A stretch of 64,000 nucleotides of DNA, taken from the NCBI RefSeq assembly GCF_025148125.1, contig NZ_CP102267.1, forward strand, positions 1,870,501-1,934,500, given 5' to 3'. This DNA is from Blautia wexlerae DSM 19850 (GTDB taxonomy: Bacteria > Bacillota > Clostridia > Lachnospirales > Lachnospiraceae). The translations under genes and the position numbers were made by a program. Shown here in pieces: positions 36,350 through 45,281 of this stretch (positions are counted from its first letter, which is position 1; every line of letters starts with the position of its first letter). Under the pieces are notes generated by a model that ran no database searches, was not told where the DNA came from, and was given only the letters and a program-made list of their open reading frames with translations.

Positions 36350-37105
36350 ATGAAGTTTGAAAACAAAGTAGCAATCATTACTGGTTCAACAAGAGGAATC
36401 GGAAGAGCAACCGCAGAACTCTTTGCAAAAGAAGGAGCAAAAGTCATAGTTGTTGGAACAAAGGAAGAACTGGGAGAAAGCTGTGTGAATGCAATCAAGG
36501 CAGCCGGAGGAGAAGCAATTTTCTGTAAAACAGACGTGACATCTGATGAAAGTCTTGATAACCTGGTTAAAACAGCTCTGGACACCTACGGAAAAATTGA
36601 CATTCTCGTAAATAATGCAGGAGTAGGCGGAACAACTGCCAATATGGATCAGATTACAATGGATGAATGGAACACCGTTCTTGCAACAAATCTCACAGCA
36701 CCATTTGTTCTTTGCAAGAAAATAATCTCTATTATGGAAAAACAAGGGGCTGGAACCATCGTCAATGTAGCTTCCATGGCAGCAACCGCAGCAGGCCGCG
36801 GAGGGCTTGCTTACACTTCTGCCAAACATGGCCTTCTTGGACTCACCCGTCAGATGTCATTGGATCATGGACGTACAGGAGTGCGTATAAATGCTGTTCT
36901 TCCAGGACCGATTGCAACAGATATGATTGCACGTGTGCTTGCAATTCCACAGCATCCGGTAACAATGAAGATTGGAATGAGTCCGGCAAAACGTCCTGGA
37001 GAACCTATCGAAGTAGCACAGGCTATTGCATTCCTTGCATCAGACGAAGCTAGTTTCATCCATGGAGCGGCTTTGGCTGTAGATGGCGGATATACGATAT
37101 TTTAA
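36350..37105 (+). CDS. Short-chain dehydrogenase/reductase
   Basis: 251 residues. The Rossmann glycine motif is TGSTRGIGRA, the NNAG motif is VNNAGVGG, the catalytic serine is in VASMAATAAG and Y-x3-K is YTSAKHG. The C terminus SFIHGAALAVDGGYTIF is typical of FabG-like enzymes. AAGGAGGG precedes the ATG. It is co-transcribed with the fusion reductase and probably acts on the same substrate as a ketoreductase or alcohol dehydrogenase. A terminator follows. Confidence 0.92.
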   Translation: MKFENKVAIITGSTRGIGRATAELFAKEGAKVIVVGTKEELGESCVNAIKAAGGEAIFCKTDVTSDESLDNLVKTALDTYGKIDILVNNAGVGGTTANMDQITMDEWNTVLATNLTAPFVLCKKIISIMEKQGAGTIVNVASMAATAAGRGGLAYTSAKHGLLGLTRQMSLDHGRTGVRINAVLPGPIATDMIARVLAIPQHPVTMKIGMSPAKRPGEPIEVAQAIAFLASDEASFIHGAALAVDGGYTIF

Positions 37106-37125
37106 AAATAATTGATATGCATTAG

Positions 37126-37154
37126 AAAAAGGAGTCATTTGGACTCCTTTTTTC
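37126..37154 (+). terminator. Terminator after the SDR gene
   Basis: AAAAAGGAGTC and GACTCCTTTTTT arms with a five-base loop. Confidence 0.85.
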
Positions 37155-37261
37155 AGTACTTAGGATCTGACTGCAGAGATAAATCAAAATATAGTACCCT
37201 AAGGAAAATCATCCAAGTCTAACGTACTGTCAGTACATGAATTCTTAAATAGGAGAGAACT

Positions 37262-37675
37262 ATGTGCAGCAGATATTACATTGATCCCGGTATGACGGAA
37301 GATATTTCCAGAGTGGTACAGAACATAGATGGGAGGATCCGGCTGGCACAAGGAGATATCCGTCCGACCGATGTCGCACCAGTCATTGGACAGTCAGAAC
37401 ACGGACTGGAACTGGGTATATGCAGATGGGGATATCCCCTGTCAAAAAGCAAGGGTCTGGTCATCAGTGCAAGGGTAGAAACTGTTTTGGATAAACCTTC
37501 TTTTCAAAACGGGATCTTATATCACCGGCTGTTGATTCCGGCAGGCGGTTTCTACGAATGGAATTCCCTGAAAGAAAAGAGTATCTTTACCAGACTGGAT
37601 TCCTCTGTGCTGTACATGGCAGGGTTCTGTGACTGGTTTGATAATAGCAAAATGCCTGTACTTCTGCAGGCTTAG
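37262..37675 (+). pseudogene. SRAP/YedK-type DNA-protein crosslink sensor, truncated
   Basis: 137 residues beginning MCSRYYI, so the catalytic Cys2 is there, followed by DVAPVI, CRWGYPLSK, SARVETVLDKPSFQ and RLLIPAGGFYEW with its active-site glutamate. The frame then ends abruptly after FCDWFDNSKMPVLLQA, about 60-70 residues short of the family and before the conserved active-site histidine. It is probably nonfunctional. Confidence 0.75.
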
Positions 37676-37806
37676 TCTTAATTTCTGTGATTTCATATTC
37701 GCCCTGGTCAAGGTTTTTAAAACTTCCAAATCCGTATTTCGTCCTTGTTTCCATATAAATCCAGTAGTACAATATGTTTATAAACATAAAGGAGGATTTG
37801 ATTACC

Positions 37807-38286
37807 ATGAAGAGAAAAAGGTTTTCCAGATTACTATTCTTAATGCTGACTATCATGATTACTGTTACGTTTTACCAGCCAGCCCAAGCAGCTTCCGGTA
37901 AATACACCGGGACCTACACAAAAACATGGTCTGTTTCAAGCAATATGACGGTCACCATCAAGCCGAGCTATTCCGTCATTGTAAATAAGGTTACCAGTAC
38001 CAAAGTCAGGCTTCAGCTTGAAAAACTGGGAGTCAATGGTTCGCCTATCTATGCGACTGCTCCCATTACAGCAAAGCGTAAAGGAAACACAGTTTCTTTT
38101 AAGTGGAAAGATACATGGGGCAATTCCGGCACTGGAACATTAAAATTGTACAAAGGATACGTCAAATTAAAAGTAAAGCAGACATATACCGCCAGGTGGA
38201 ATCGGAGTACTCTGGATACAAGCGGAAAATATATGAAAATCTACCGCAAGAGTGGTAATACAAAAATGGATAACATAGATTTATAA
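37807..38286 (+). CDS. Secreted protein of unknown function
   Basis: 159 residues from the ATG at 37807 (AAAGGAGG upstream). A Sec signal peptide (KRKRFSRLLFLMLTIMITVTF, cleavage after AQA) leads to a small beta-rich domain of about 130 residues with many T, K, S and W (TYTKTWSVSSNMTVTIKPS, FKWKDTWGNSGTGTLKLY). Looks like an extracellular lipocalin- or Ig-like fold, but I recognise no family. It ends in a strong terminator. Confidence 0.7.
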   Translation: MKRKRFSRLLFLMLTIMITVTFYQPAQAASGKYTGTYTKTWSVSSNMTVTIKPSYSVIVNKVTSTKVRLQLEKLGVNGSPIYATAPITAKRKGNTVSFKWKDTWGNSGTGTLKLYKGYVKLKVKQTYTARWNRSTLDTSGKYMKIYRKSGNTKMDNIDL

Positions 38287-38291
38287 AAGCA

Positions 38292-38323
38292 GGGCAGAAA
38301 CAGTTTTAAAGCTGTTTCTGCCC
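38292..38323 (+). terminator. Strong terminator after the secreted protein gene
   Basis: GGGCAGAAACAG and CTGTTTCTGCCC with a short TTTTAAAG loop, then T-rich sequence. Confidence 0.8.
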
Positions 38324-38333
38324 ATTTGTTTGG

Positions 38334-38526
38334 TTAGTATATTTTTGTCATTTTAGAAGTGTCCATAAAATTTATTTTCTGGATTTCTTCAATGTCTCCA
38401 GTACTCACATCCGGACAAAACGTGTAATCTTTTGTCTGGTTCCCAATAGTCACACGGGCATACCAGTGTTCGCTCCAGTTCCCGTCGTAATAAAGATTGC
38501 TTATCTTGTCGAAACCACCGATCTCT
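38334..38526 (-). pseudogene. C-terminal fragment of an unrecognised protein
   Basis: About 64 codons on the minus strand (EIGGFDKISNLYYDGNWSEHW, VTIGNQTKDYTFCPDVSTGD) with a normal stop at 38334. The frame is cut at about 38526, exactly where the intron relic begins, so an intron-linked rearrangement removed its front half. Confidence 0.45.
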
Positions 38527-38530
38527 TTTG

Positions 38531-38610
38531 CTATGGCATCACTGACAATTCAGAGAGAATCACAGCATTTCGTTATAATGTTATGAAAAGCTACAATGAT
38601 TTCCGAAGAT
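38531..38610 (+). repeat. Second copy of the group II intron RT tail
   Basis: Bases 38531-38597 match 31698-31764 at 66 of 67 positions (YYGITDNSERITAFRYNVMKSYN). It goes on to a stop a few codons later (DFRR). The gap from here to 38776 contains no gene; a hairpin-like repeat (GATAACAGTCACTGATAACAGTCA) lies near 38738-38761. Confidence 0.7.
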
Positions 38611-38776
38611 GAATATATGCAGTGGAGATATTGTAGGGATCATGCGTAATACCTACATCAATGTTTGAGGCACTTTTTTCTGTTCCTGTTACTGTTCAAG
38701 GGTTAGCTGGACTTGAGAAAACCGATGGTGTAGACTGATAACAGTCACTGATAACAGTCAAAGTCATCGGTTTTCT

Positions 38777-40450
38777 TTATCCAAATATTCTAGACACTCT
38801 GTCATATATATTTGCCGGATCTTCAAGGCGCATCAAAACAAGCATGCTCATGCATTGGCAGAGATAATCGATGCTTTCGAAACTTCTGAATGTCACGGCC
38901 TGCGCCTGTTTCCGCTTATAATTCCTTAGAAGCCTTTCGGCTTCATTATTCGTGGCAGGTACCCGGATATCATGCAGGAACAACAGATGGTTGTGCATGT
39001 ATTTCTCCATTCTCAGGAATAAATTGTACCCGTCTTTATAATAATCATTTGCCGGAATGTTTTCATATTCTTTCCGGGCAGTTTCCAGTATCTCACGGTA
39101 TCGTTTTTCGAATCCGGAGACTATTTCCGGATCTGGTCCGTGTGGCTGCCGGCATCCATTTCGGAAGTGGACCATTTCCTGCACCAGTGCATGCATTTTT
39201 TTATTCCAGGTACGGTCTGGTTCGTTCTCTATGCTGGCTTTCAGATACCGCAGTACATGGGCAAGGCATTCCTGATGATCTGCTCCATAATTATAAAAGG
39301 TAATATCATGGTCATGGACAAGAATCCCCTGATAGTCTTCTGTAACCGTACCCTTTACTCCTTCGTGTCCCTTTTTCTCGCGGGCAAAGTACAGGGCTTT
39401 TCCGTCCGGTGTTGCGCAGACATATACCTGGCAGCTCTTTCCGTTTTCCCTGGCATTTGTACAATCCGTATGCATAACAGGGGAAAGCAGCATATCTGCA
39501 TAGGCAGACCTGCGTTCAGGCTCAGTTTTTAAAGCAAACTCCCGGTTTAGTCTGCTTATCATGCCTTTGGAAATATTCAGTTTTCCACCCGTCAGGTCGG
39601 ACAGAAATGCCCTGCTCTTATCAATAGATGTACAGCAGTCATTGTTCAGAAGGAACAGAAATGCCCGTATGCTGCCATCATAATTCACATCATCGATAAC
39701 TCCGTCTGGAAATGCTGCATGTGCACGTTCTCCCGTATGACTGTTATAATAAACATCTGCATGATATTCCGTTACATTCAGGACCATACGGATACTTACC
39801 ATCTGCTTTACGATGGTCCTGGCAGTCTTTTTAAAAGCACAGTCTTCGAGCACTTCTTTAGGTGGAGGAAGAAGAATAACTGGCTGTGTAGGCTCCTGCC
39901 TTTTCCGGCAGTGCCCTTTGTGGCCGGGCTGCCCGCCTGGTCTTCTGCCTGTTTTTTCCCTGTTGTTTGTGATCTTTTTGCGTCGTACTGCTTTTGAAGA
40001 AGGAATAGAAGAGTTTTCATAATCGCGGTTGATCTGTGCCCGTAGTTTCAGATTCTTTCCCTGTTCTTCTTCCAGTCTGGATGCCGCTTCATAAAACTGA
40101 TGTCTGAAAACGGCTGCTTTATCCAGTGCATCATCTCTTTGCTTTTCTGCATTCAGTGCACGGATCTCCATTTTTCGGAGTTCCTGCGCGGACCTTTTTT
40201 GTGCCTTTTCAAACTCCCGGAGCATATCCTCCAGTATCTGAAACCAGTAATTGCGCACACGGATCGTTTCTTTGTGCGCATCTGCAAGTTCTTTTTTCAG
40301 CTTCTCAATCTTATGTTCATAAACGTTGTACTCTTTCTGATAAAGTTCTTCTAACTGGATATATCTTTCACCAGATTCCAGTTCTTTGTTTCTGCGTTGT
40401 GCAGCTTTCAGCCGACACATGAGAGTGATATGATCATAAGTATCAGGCAT
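38777..40450 (-). CDS. IS66-family transposase
   Basis: 557 residues. A long N-terminal coiled coil (residues 1-140) is followed by a zinc-finger-like linker (KTGRRPGGQPGHKGHCRK) and the IS66 DDE core: aspartate in MHTDCTNARENG, then ILVHDHDITFYNYGADHQECLAHVLRYL, and the glutamate in PATNNEAERLLRNYKRKQ. It looks intact. A small gene at 40475-40639 precedes it in the same direction. Confidence 0.9.
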   Translation of the reverse strand: MPDTYDHITLMCRLKAAQRRNKELESGERYIQLEELYQKEYNVYEHKIEKLKKELADAHKETIRVRNYWFQILEDMLREFEKAQKRSAQELRKMEIRALNAEKQRDDALDKAAVFRHQFYEAASRLEEEQGKNLKLRAQINRDYENSSIPSSKAVRRKKITNNREKTGRRPGGQPGHKGHCRKRQEPTQPVILLPPPKEVLEDCAFKKTARTIVKQMVSIRMVLNVTEYHADVYYNSHTGERAHAAFPDGVIDDVNYDGSIRAFLFLLNNDCCTSIDKSRAFLSDLTGGKLNISKGMISRLNREFALKTEPERRSAYADMLLSPVMHTDCTNARENGKSCQVYVCATPDGKALYFAREKKGHEGVKGTVTEDYQGILVHDHDITFYNYGADHQECLAHVLRYLKASIENEPDRTWNKKMHALVQEMVHFRNGCRQPHGPDPEIVSGFEKRYREILETARKEYENIPANDYYKDGYNLFLRMEKYMHNHLLFLHDIRVPATNNEAERLLRNYKRKQAQAVTFRSFESIDYLCQCMSMLVLMRLEDPANIYDRVSRIFG

Positions 40451-40474
40451 ACGTTTTCCTCCGGTACAGTCCTG

Positions 40475-40639
40475 CTAAACACTGCTGACGATATCTGTGA
40501 TCTTTGAGATATGATCCTCGAGATATTCGATCAGCTCTTTCTGTTTCTGGATGAATTTCTCCTGGATCTCGATCTGCCTGAGATAGCCGTCAAGAAGTTC
40601 ATCACGTTTTTTTAGTTCCTGTATAAAATCAATCTCCAT
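40475..40639 (-). CDS. Small accessory protein of the IS66 element
   Basis: 54 residues from the ATG at 40639 (GAGAGG upstream); the longer upstream frame is not supported. Fully helical and charged (LKKRDELLDGYLRQIEIQEKF), coiled-coil-like. It lies 24 bases upstream of the transposase and probably belongs to the element. The usual IS66 TnpA and TnpB genes are absent. Confidence 0.55.
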   Translation of the reverse strand: MEIDFIQELKKRDELLDGYLRQIEIQEKFIQKQKELIEYLEDHISKITDIVSSV

Positions 40640-40718
40640 AAAAACAACCTCTCTTTCTTGAAAAAAGTATAGCAGAAATGCAGGAAAAAAGCGAATTCCC
40701 GGAAATGACCCATTGGGC

Positions 40719-40924
40719 AATCTGACTGTGGATAAATCTCCATTATAAGATTGGAAATGAGCAGATATAAGGCCTCTGTCTGAAAGAATGGATAGGATTC
40801 GGTGTATAACTTTTGTGAAAAAGTTATACACTAGATTCTAGTTTTGGGAACCCATTCTTGAAGCTTCAAGGTCTGCATGAATACTTTTTTTATTATAAAA
40901 CAGCTATTTATCCACAGTCAGATT
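40719..40924. repeat. Perfect 19-bp inverted repeat with consensus DnaA-box words
   Basis: AATCTGACTGTGGATAAAT (40719-40737) and its exact complement (40906-40924) face each other between the two IS66 pieces. Each arm contains TTATCCACA, the DnaA-box consensus, in opposite orientation. A 12-bp hairpin (GTGTATAACTTT, 40802-40831) lies between. They may be end sequences of the IS66 elements rather than replication sites. Confidence 0.6.
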
Positions 40925-40992
40925 GACGAAAAGGCACTTTCTGGTGATTCGCTTTTTTTCTATGTGATTATAACTGTTCTGGAGGAAAACAT

Positions 40993-41238
40993 ATGCCTGA
41001 TGCGTATAATCACATCTCACTTATATGTCGGCTGAAAGCCACACAGACCAAAAATAAAGAACTGGAATCCGGTGAACGGTATGTTAAGTTGAACGAACTC
41101 CACCAAAAGGAGTGCAGAGCCTATGAACATAAGATCCAGGCACTGCAGACGGAGGTAGCGGATGCCCATAAAGAAACGATCCGTGTCCGCAACTACTGGT
41201 TTCAGGTACTGCGTAATACTCTTGGTCAGACACCATGA
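40993..41238 (+). pseudogene. N-terminal fragment of a second IS66 transposase
   Basis: 81 residues nearly collinear with the start of the transposase at 38777-40450 (MPDAYNHISLICRLKATQTKNKE, then ETIRVRNYWFQVL) but on the other strand, so the two run head to head away from the inverted repeat. GGAGG precedes the ATG. The frame stops right after the first coiled coil. Confidence 0.75.
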
Positions 41239-41488
41239 AATGCCCGGGGATTTATATGAAGGATATTGATAAAAGTGCTTTGTAAGAATCAGGTAGTTTT
41301 GGTATAATTCATTGTAAATGAAAATATAACCGAATCAGGTAAGTCCTCTGCGGAGGTTGCAAAAAGCGATAAGCAGTGGGTGGGAACTTGCTTATATCAG
41401 GAGGATTGTAAGCTCCTTCTGATAAACTGCGAATATCCGATTGACAGGCAGTTAAAATCAGAATTCATGGGATGGGGAGAGATAGATA
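41239..41488. other. Gap before the VanZ-like gene
   Basis: No gene. A stem (TTATATCAGGAGGA and CTCCTTCTGATAA, about 41392-41426) without a T run is visible, and GTAAGTCCTCTGCGG..GCAAAAAGCGA near 41338-41372 resembles intron RT relic sequence (compare 31552-31580). Confidence 0.35.
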
Positions 41489-42049
41489 GTGGACATTTAT
41501 CAGATTATTATTACACATAATCGAAGCTGGACAATCAGGGAAATTATTGCTTTTGCAGTGGTTTTCCTGATGGCTGTTTTTCTGGCAGCAGTATTATTAA
41601 GGCTGCATAAAATAGTGATTATTCAGGCAGTCTGTGGACTGTTGCTTCTGACGTTTTTTGCAATTGTATTTGGTTCTACTGTTTTTACGAGGACTCCGGG
41701 GATCAGGCAGTATCAGCCGGAGGTATTCTGGTCATGGAAGGAAATCCTGGGGATTGGTACATGTGGCAGACTGGGAAGTACTACGGGAGATGGCTTACTG
41801 CAGGAGAATCTGTTGAATATTCTGCTGCTTTTTCCGGCAGGGATTTTATTGCCGGGGTTGACAGGCAGAAAACTGAAATGGTGGATGGGATTGCTTGTGG
41901 GAATTGCGGTATCATCTGCTATCGAGATTAGTCAGCTGCTGCTTTGCAGAGGGTTGTTTGAGTTTGACGATATTATTCATAATAGTTTGGGATGTATGCT
42001 GGGGTGTTTGTTGGGGAATAGGATGTTAAGGTTGGTGCATGGAAAGTAA
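41489..42049 (+). CDS. VanZ-family membrane protein
   Basis: 186 residues, GTG start after a GGGGAG site. Four to five membrane helices; the family words are LLQENLLNILLLFPAGILLP and the AIEISQLLLCRGLFEFDDIIHNSLGCMLG segment. VanZ-like proteins are associated with glycopeptide tolerance, but most chromosomal ones have no known role. No van genes are near. From its stop to 42314 there is only spacer. Confidence 0.85.
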   Translation: MDIYQIIITHNRSWTIREIIAFAVVFLMAVFLAAVLLRLHKIVIIQAVCGLLLLTFFAIVFGSTVFTRTPGIRQYQPEVFWSWKEILGIGTCGRLGSTTGDGLLQENLLNILLLFPAGILLPGLTGRKLKWWMGLLVGIAVSSAIEISQLLLCRGLFEFDDIIHNSLGCMLGCLLGNRMLRLVHGK

Positions 42050-42314
42050 AGGGCAGGACCAGATGAAATATTGTCTTCATTGACATGAAGATAGTTCATA
42101 AGCGCAACCTGAAAAATTTTGGAACAATTGACTCCGTTCACAGCAATGTCTTTTTGACGTAAAGTTGTTTATAACAGTAAAAATGTTTAACAAAATCTGT
42201 TAAAATGCTATAATGCAGATATGAAAAAGAAAATTTTGAAAAAATCTATAATGTATGATAAAAGGATTGCTATAAACTGGTACTGTGAAAATACGACAGA
42301 AGAGGAGTAAAAAG

Positions 42315-43151
42315 ATGTTATATATAGGAAATCACACAAGCTCATCCCGGGGCTACCTTGCAATGGGGAAGCAGATGCTGGCAAATGGCGGTAACACATT
42401 TGCATTTTTTACCAGAAATCCAAGAGGAGGGAAAGCCAAAGACATTGATCCGCAGGATGTGCAGGCATTTGGGCAGCTGGCAGAGGAGAATCATTTTGGA
42501 AAGCTGGTGGCTCATGCGCCTTACACTATGAACTGCTGCGCTGCCAAAGAAAACCTCAGGGATTTTGCCAGGGAAATCATGGCAGATGATCTGAGACGTC
42601 TGGAAATGACACCGGGAAATTATTACAATTTTCATCCGGGCAGTCACGTAGGACAGGGTGCAGAAGTAGGAATCAGTAAAATTGCAGAAATTCTCAATGA
42701 AGTGCTGACAAAAGATCAGAGTACGATTGTACTTCTGGAAACTATGTCAGGAAAGGGCACAGAAGTAGGAAGAAATTTCGAAGAACTTCGTCAGATCATT
42801 GACAGGGTGGAGTTAAAAGATAAATTAGGTGTTTGTCTGGATACCTGTCATGTCTGGGATGGTGGATATGATATTGTAAACGATCTTGACAGCGTATTTG
42901 AAGAATTTGACCGGATAATAGGTCTGGACAGACTAAAAGCCATCCATTTAAATGACAGCATGAATCCCCTTGGCAGCCATAAGGACCGCCATGCCAGAAT
43001 CGGAGAAGGTGAAATAGGACTGGAGGCACTTGTCCGCGTTATCAATCATCCTGCCACAGAGGGAATTCCGTTTATTCTGGAGACACCAAATGACGATGAG
43101 GGATGGACTCATGAAATTGCGTTGCTCAGAAATGAGTATAAACAGAAATGA
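42315..43151 (+). CDS. nfo: Endonuclease IV (AP endonuclease)
   Basis: 278 residues from the ATG at 42315 (AGAGGAG upstream); the in-frame extension to 42285 lacks a site. It cuts DNA at abasic sites in base excision repair. The zinc ligands are recognisable: [47 protein letters not shown] and the ILETP end. A TIM barrel of normal length. Confidence 0.95.
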   Translation: MLYIGNHTSSSRGYLAMGKQMLANGGNTFAFFTRNPRGGKAKDIDPQDVQAFGQLAEENHFGKLVAHAPYTMNCCAAKENLRDFAREIMADDLRRLEMTPGNYYNFHPGSHVGQGAEVGISKIAEILNEVLTKDQSTIVLLETMSGKGTEVGRNFEELRQIIDRVELKDKLGVCLDTCHVWDGGYDIVNDLDSVFEEFDRIIGLDRLKAIHLNDSMNPLGSHKDRHARIGEGEIGLEALVRVINHPATEGIPFILETPNDDEGWTHEIALLRNEYKQK

Positions 43152-43288
43152 GTATAAATATATCTGTCCGAATCAGAAAGATAAATTGGGGCGTGCAGAT
43201 TATGGAAATGATTTTTCAAACGCGCTTTAGCGTTCTGACAAATTGTAAGTGCAAATCAAAAGAGTAGGAGTGAGATCAAAAGGAAGGA

Positions 43289-43681
43289 ATGCAGCAAAGA
43301 CAAGGATATCAGGCAGTAGAGAAGCTGAGAGAAACACTGGACGAGAAGTATCTGTGGGAGGTTATTTTACTCTATGCAGGTGAGAGTTTCAAAACCTATA
43401 CAGGGCTTCCGTTCACTTATGAAGTAAGAAAGGGTCGGAATGGAGACTACACAAGGGAATTGTGGATCGACCGTAGGGAGAACAGTAAGAGTCTGGCGTT
43501 AAGTTCAGTGCTGCTGGCATTGAGAAACATAAAGAAGGTGGGAGCTGTGGTTGACAGACCCAAAGCTCTGGGCGACATCCGCGGAGTGAGTTATATATAT
43601 GGAATGTTCTACCGCTTTGGGCTGATCGATGTGCCGGATACAGCCAGGCAGAAGATGAAGTTCACAGGATATATTTTTTAG
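43289..43681 (+). CDS. Conserved hypothetical protein
   Basis: 130 residues with AAGGAAGG before the ATG. Soluble and basic, with an alpha/beta pattern (YEVRKGRNGDYTRELWIDRR, SYIYGMFYRFGLIDVPD). I do not recognise a family. It follows nfo and ends at a point where the next gene has lost its front. Confidence 0.6.
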   Translation: MQQRQGYQAVEKLRETLDEKYLWEVILLYAGESFKTYTGLPFTYEVRKGRNGDYTRELWIDRRENSKSLALSSVLLALRNIKKVGAVVDRPKALGDIRGVSYIYGMFYRFGLIDVPDTARQKMKFTGYIF

Positions 43682-43721
43682 GAGGAAAGAGACTAAAGAG
43701 ATTAATTTTCAGCCTCATTGT

Positions 43722-45149
43722 GTGGATTCTACAAAACCGGAAAATCTGATCAGCTATACTAATATTGAGGTGGATGGGATCGTCACATTCCGCGGAAACA
43801 GTTTTCGCGATGCTCCTTCCCATGGTTATGCAGATATGACTGATTTCAGGCTGGACAAACTGTGGTCTGCAGATACAGGTTCTCTTTCTTCGGGCAGTGC
43901 AGTCTGGACAGGAAGTGGCTGGACAGGACAGCCGCTTATGATGAAATGGCCAAAAGAGGTCAAAGCACATATGAATATGACAGAGAAAGCAAAGGCAGAT
44001 GATGAACTGGTTGAGGTGATTTATGCCTGTATGGATGGTTATGTGTATTTTCTGGATTTGAGAACGGGAGAAAAGACACGTGACCCATTATATCTGGGAT
44101 ATACTTTTAAGGGTGCGGGTGCCCTTGATCCGAGAGGATATCCGATTATGTATGTTGGCGCCGGATATAACAGCAACGAAGGAACTGCAAAGGTATTTGT
44201 AGTAAACTTGCTGGATTGTAGTGTTATGTATACTTTTGGAGACAATGATGAGTTTTCACTCAGAGGAAGTCTGAGCTTTTTTGACGGATCAGCACTTGTG
44301 GATGCAGAGACAGATACCCTGATCTATCCGGGAGAGAATGGAATCCTTTATCTGATCAGGCTGAATACAAAATATAATCTGAACAGTGGGACTTTATCCA
44401 TTGATCCGGGCAGAACTGTAAAATGGCGCTACTATGGAACAAGAAGCAGTACAGAGTCTTTCTGGCTTGGAATGGAAGACAGTGCGGCAATCTATAAAGG
44501 CTATATATTTATGACCGATAATGGGGGAAATCTTATGTGTCTGGATCTGAACACTCTTCAGCTGGTATGGGTTCAGGATACATTGGATGATTCTAATTCA
44601 ACGCCTGTTCTGGAAATCGAAAAAGGACATCTGTATCTGTATGTAAGTACTTCCTTCCGCCTTGGATGGAGAAGTTATGACACAGCCACTGTCCCTGTCT
44701 GGAAGATTGATGCAGAAACCGGTGAGATCGTGTGGCATACAGATTATGAATGTACTACTGATGACGGTGTTTCCGGTGGAGTTCAGTCTACGATTGCCTG
44801 TGGAAAGAACAGTCTTGCCGATTATATATATGTGACAGTGGCAAAGACCTCTGACAATGCATCCGGAGTTCTTGCCTGTCTGAGAAAATCTGACGGATCT
44901 AAAGCATGGGAGGATTCTTCCTCATATGCCTGGTCTTCTCCGGTGTGCGTTTATAACAAAGACGGATCAGGAAAGGTTCTTTATTGCAACAGTACAGGTG
45001 ACATCCGCCTTCTTGATGGTAAAACAGGTAAACAGGAAGATGTATTATCTGTCAGCGAGGGTGTGATAGAGGCTTCCCCGGCTGTCTACGATAACTATGC
45101 GGTTGTAGGCACCAGGGACTGTAAAATATGGGGAATCAGACTGCAGTAA
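43722..45149 (+). CDS. PQQ-like beta-propeller protein, N terminus missing
   Basis: About 475 residues of repeated WD/PQQ-type blades: YACMDGYVYFLDLRTGEKTRD, NGGNLMCLDLNTLQLVW, KIDAETGEIVWHTDYEC, VLACLRKSDGSKAW and DIRLLDGKTGKQEDV. The frame is open upstream of the GTG at 43722 (reading INFQPHC) back to the preceding gene, but has neither start nor signal peptide. Relatives are membrane-anchored outside the cell, so a deletion seems to have removed the anchor. GTG translation from 43722 is weakly supported. Confidence 0.7.
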   Translation: MDSTKPENLISYTNIEVDGIVTFRGNSFRDAPSHGYADMTDFRLDKLWSADTGSLSSGSAVWTGSGWTGQPLMMKWPKEVKAHMNMTEKAKADDELVEVIYACMDGYVYFLDLRTGEKTRDPLYLGYTFKGAGALDPRGYPIMYVGAGYNSNEGTAKVFVVNLLDCSVMYTFGDNDEFSLRGSLSFFDGSALVDAETDTLIYPGENGILYLIRLNTKYNLNSGTLSIDPGRTVKWRYYGTRSSTESFWLGMEDSAAIYKGYIFMTDNGGNLMCLDLNTLQLVWVQDTLDDSNSTPVLEIEKGHLYLYVSTSFRLGWRSYDTATVPVWKIDAETGEIVWHTDYECTTDDGVSGGVQSTIACGKNSLADYIYVTVAKTSDNASGVLACLRKSDGSKAWEDSSSYAWSSPVCVYNKDGSGKVLYCNSTGDIRLLDGKTGKQEDVLSVSEGVIEASPAVYDNYAVVGTRDCKIWGIRLQ

Positions 45150-45281
45150 ATAGCAATATTTATTTGCTTTCTCCCATTCTTTATTAACTTGCTATTTATC
45201 GCACTAAATGGTAAAATTTAAATATCTTACAGTTTTACGACACAATATTTTGAAAAAACTGAAAACAAAGGAGAGGGAGCG

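Noticed and set aside
37587..37856. Minus-strand frame of 89 codons containing METRTKYGFGSFKNLDQGEYEI
   Set aside because: The segment looks protein-like, but it overlaps the ribosome site and start of the secreted protein gene and the SRAP end, and has no ribosome site. At best a small relic.
40719..40924. Replication origin at the DnaA-box pair
   Set aside because: Only two boxes, no AT-rich unwinding stretch beside a dnaA or rep gene, and the pair lies between insertion sequence pieces.
41489..42049. VanZ-like gene as part of a glycopeptide resistance cluster
   Set aside because: No vanH, vanA/B/D ligase or vanX is nearby and the two-component systems are 35 kb away.
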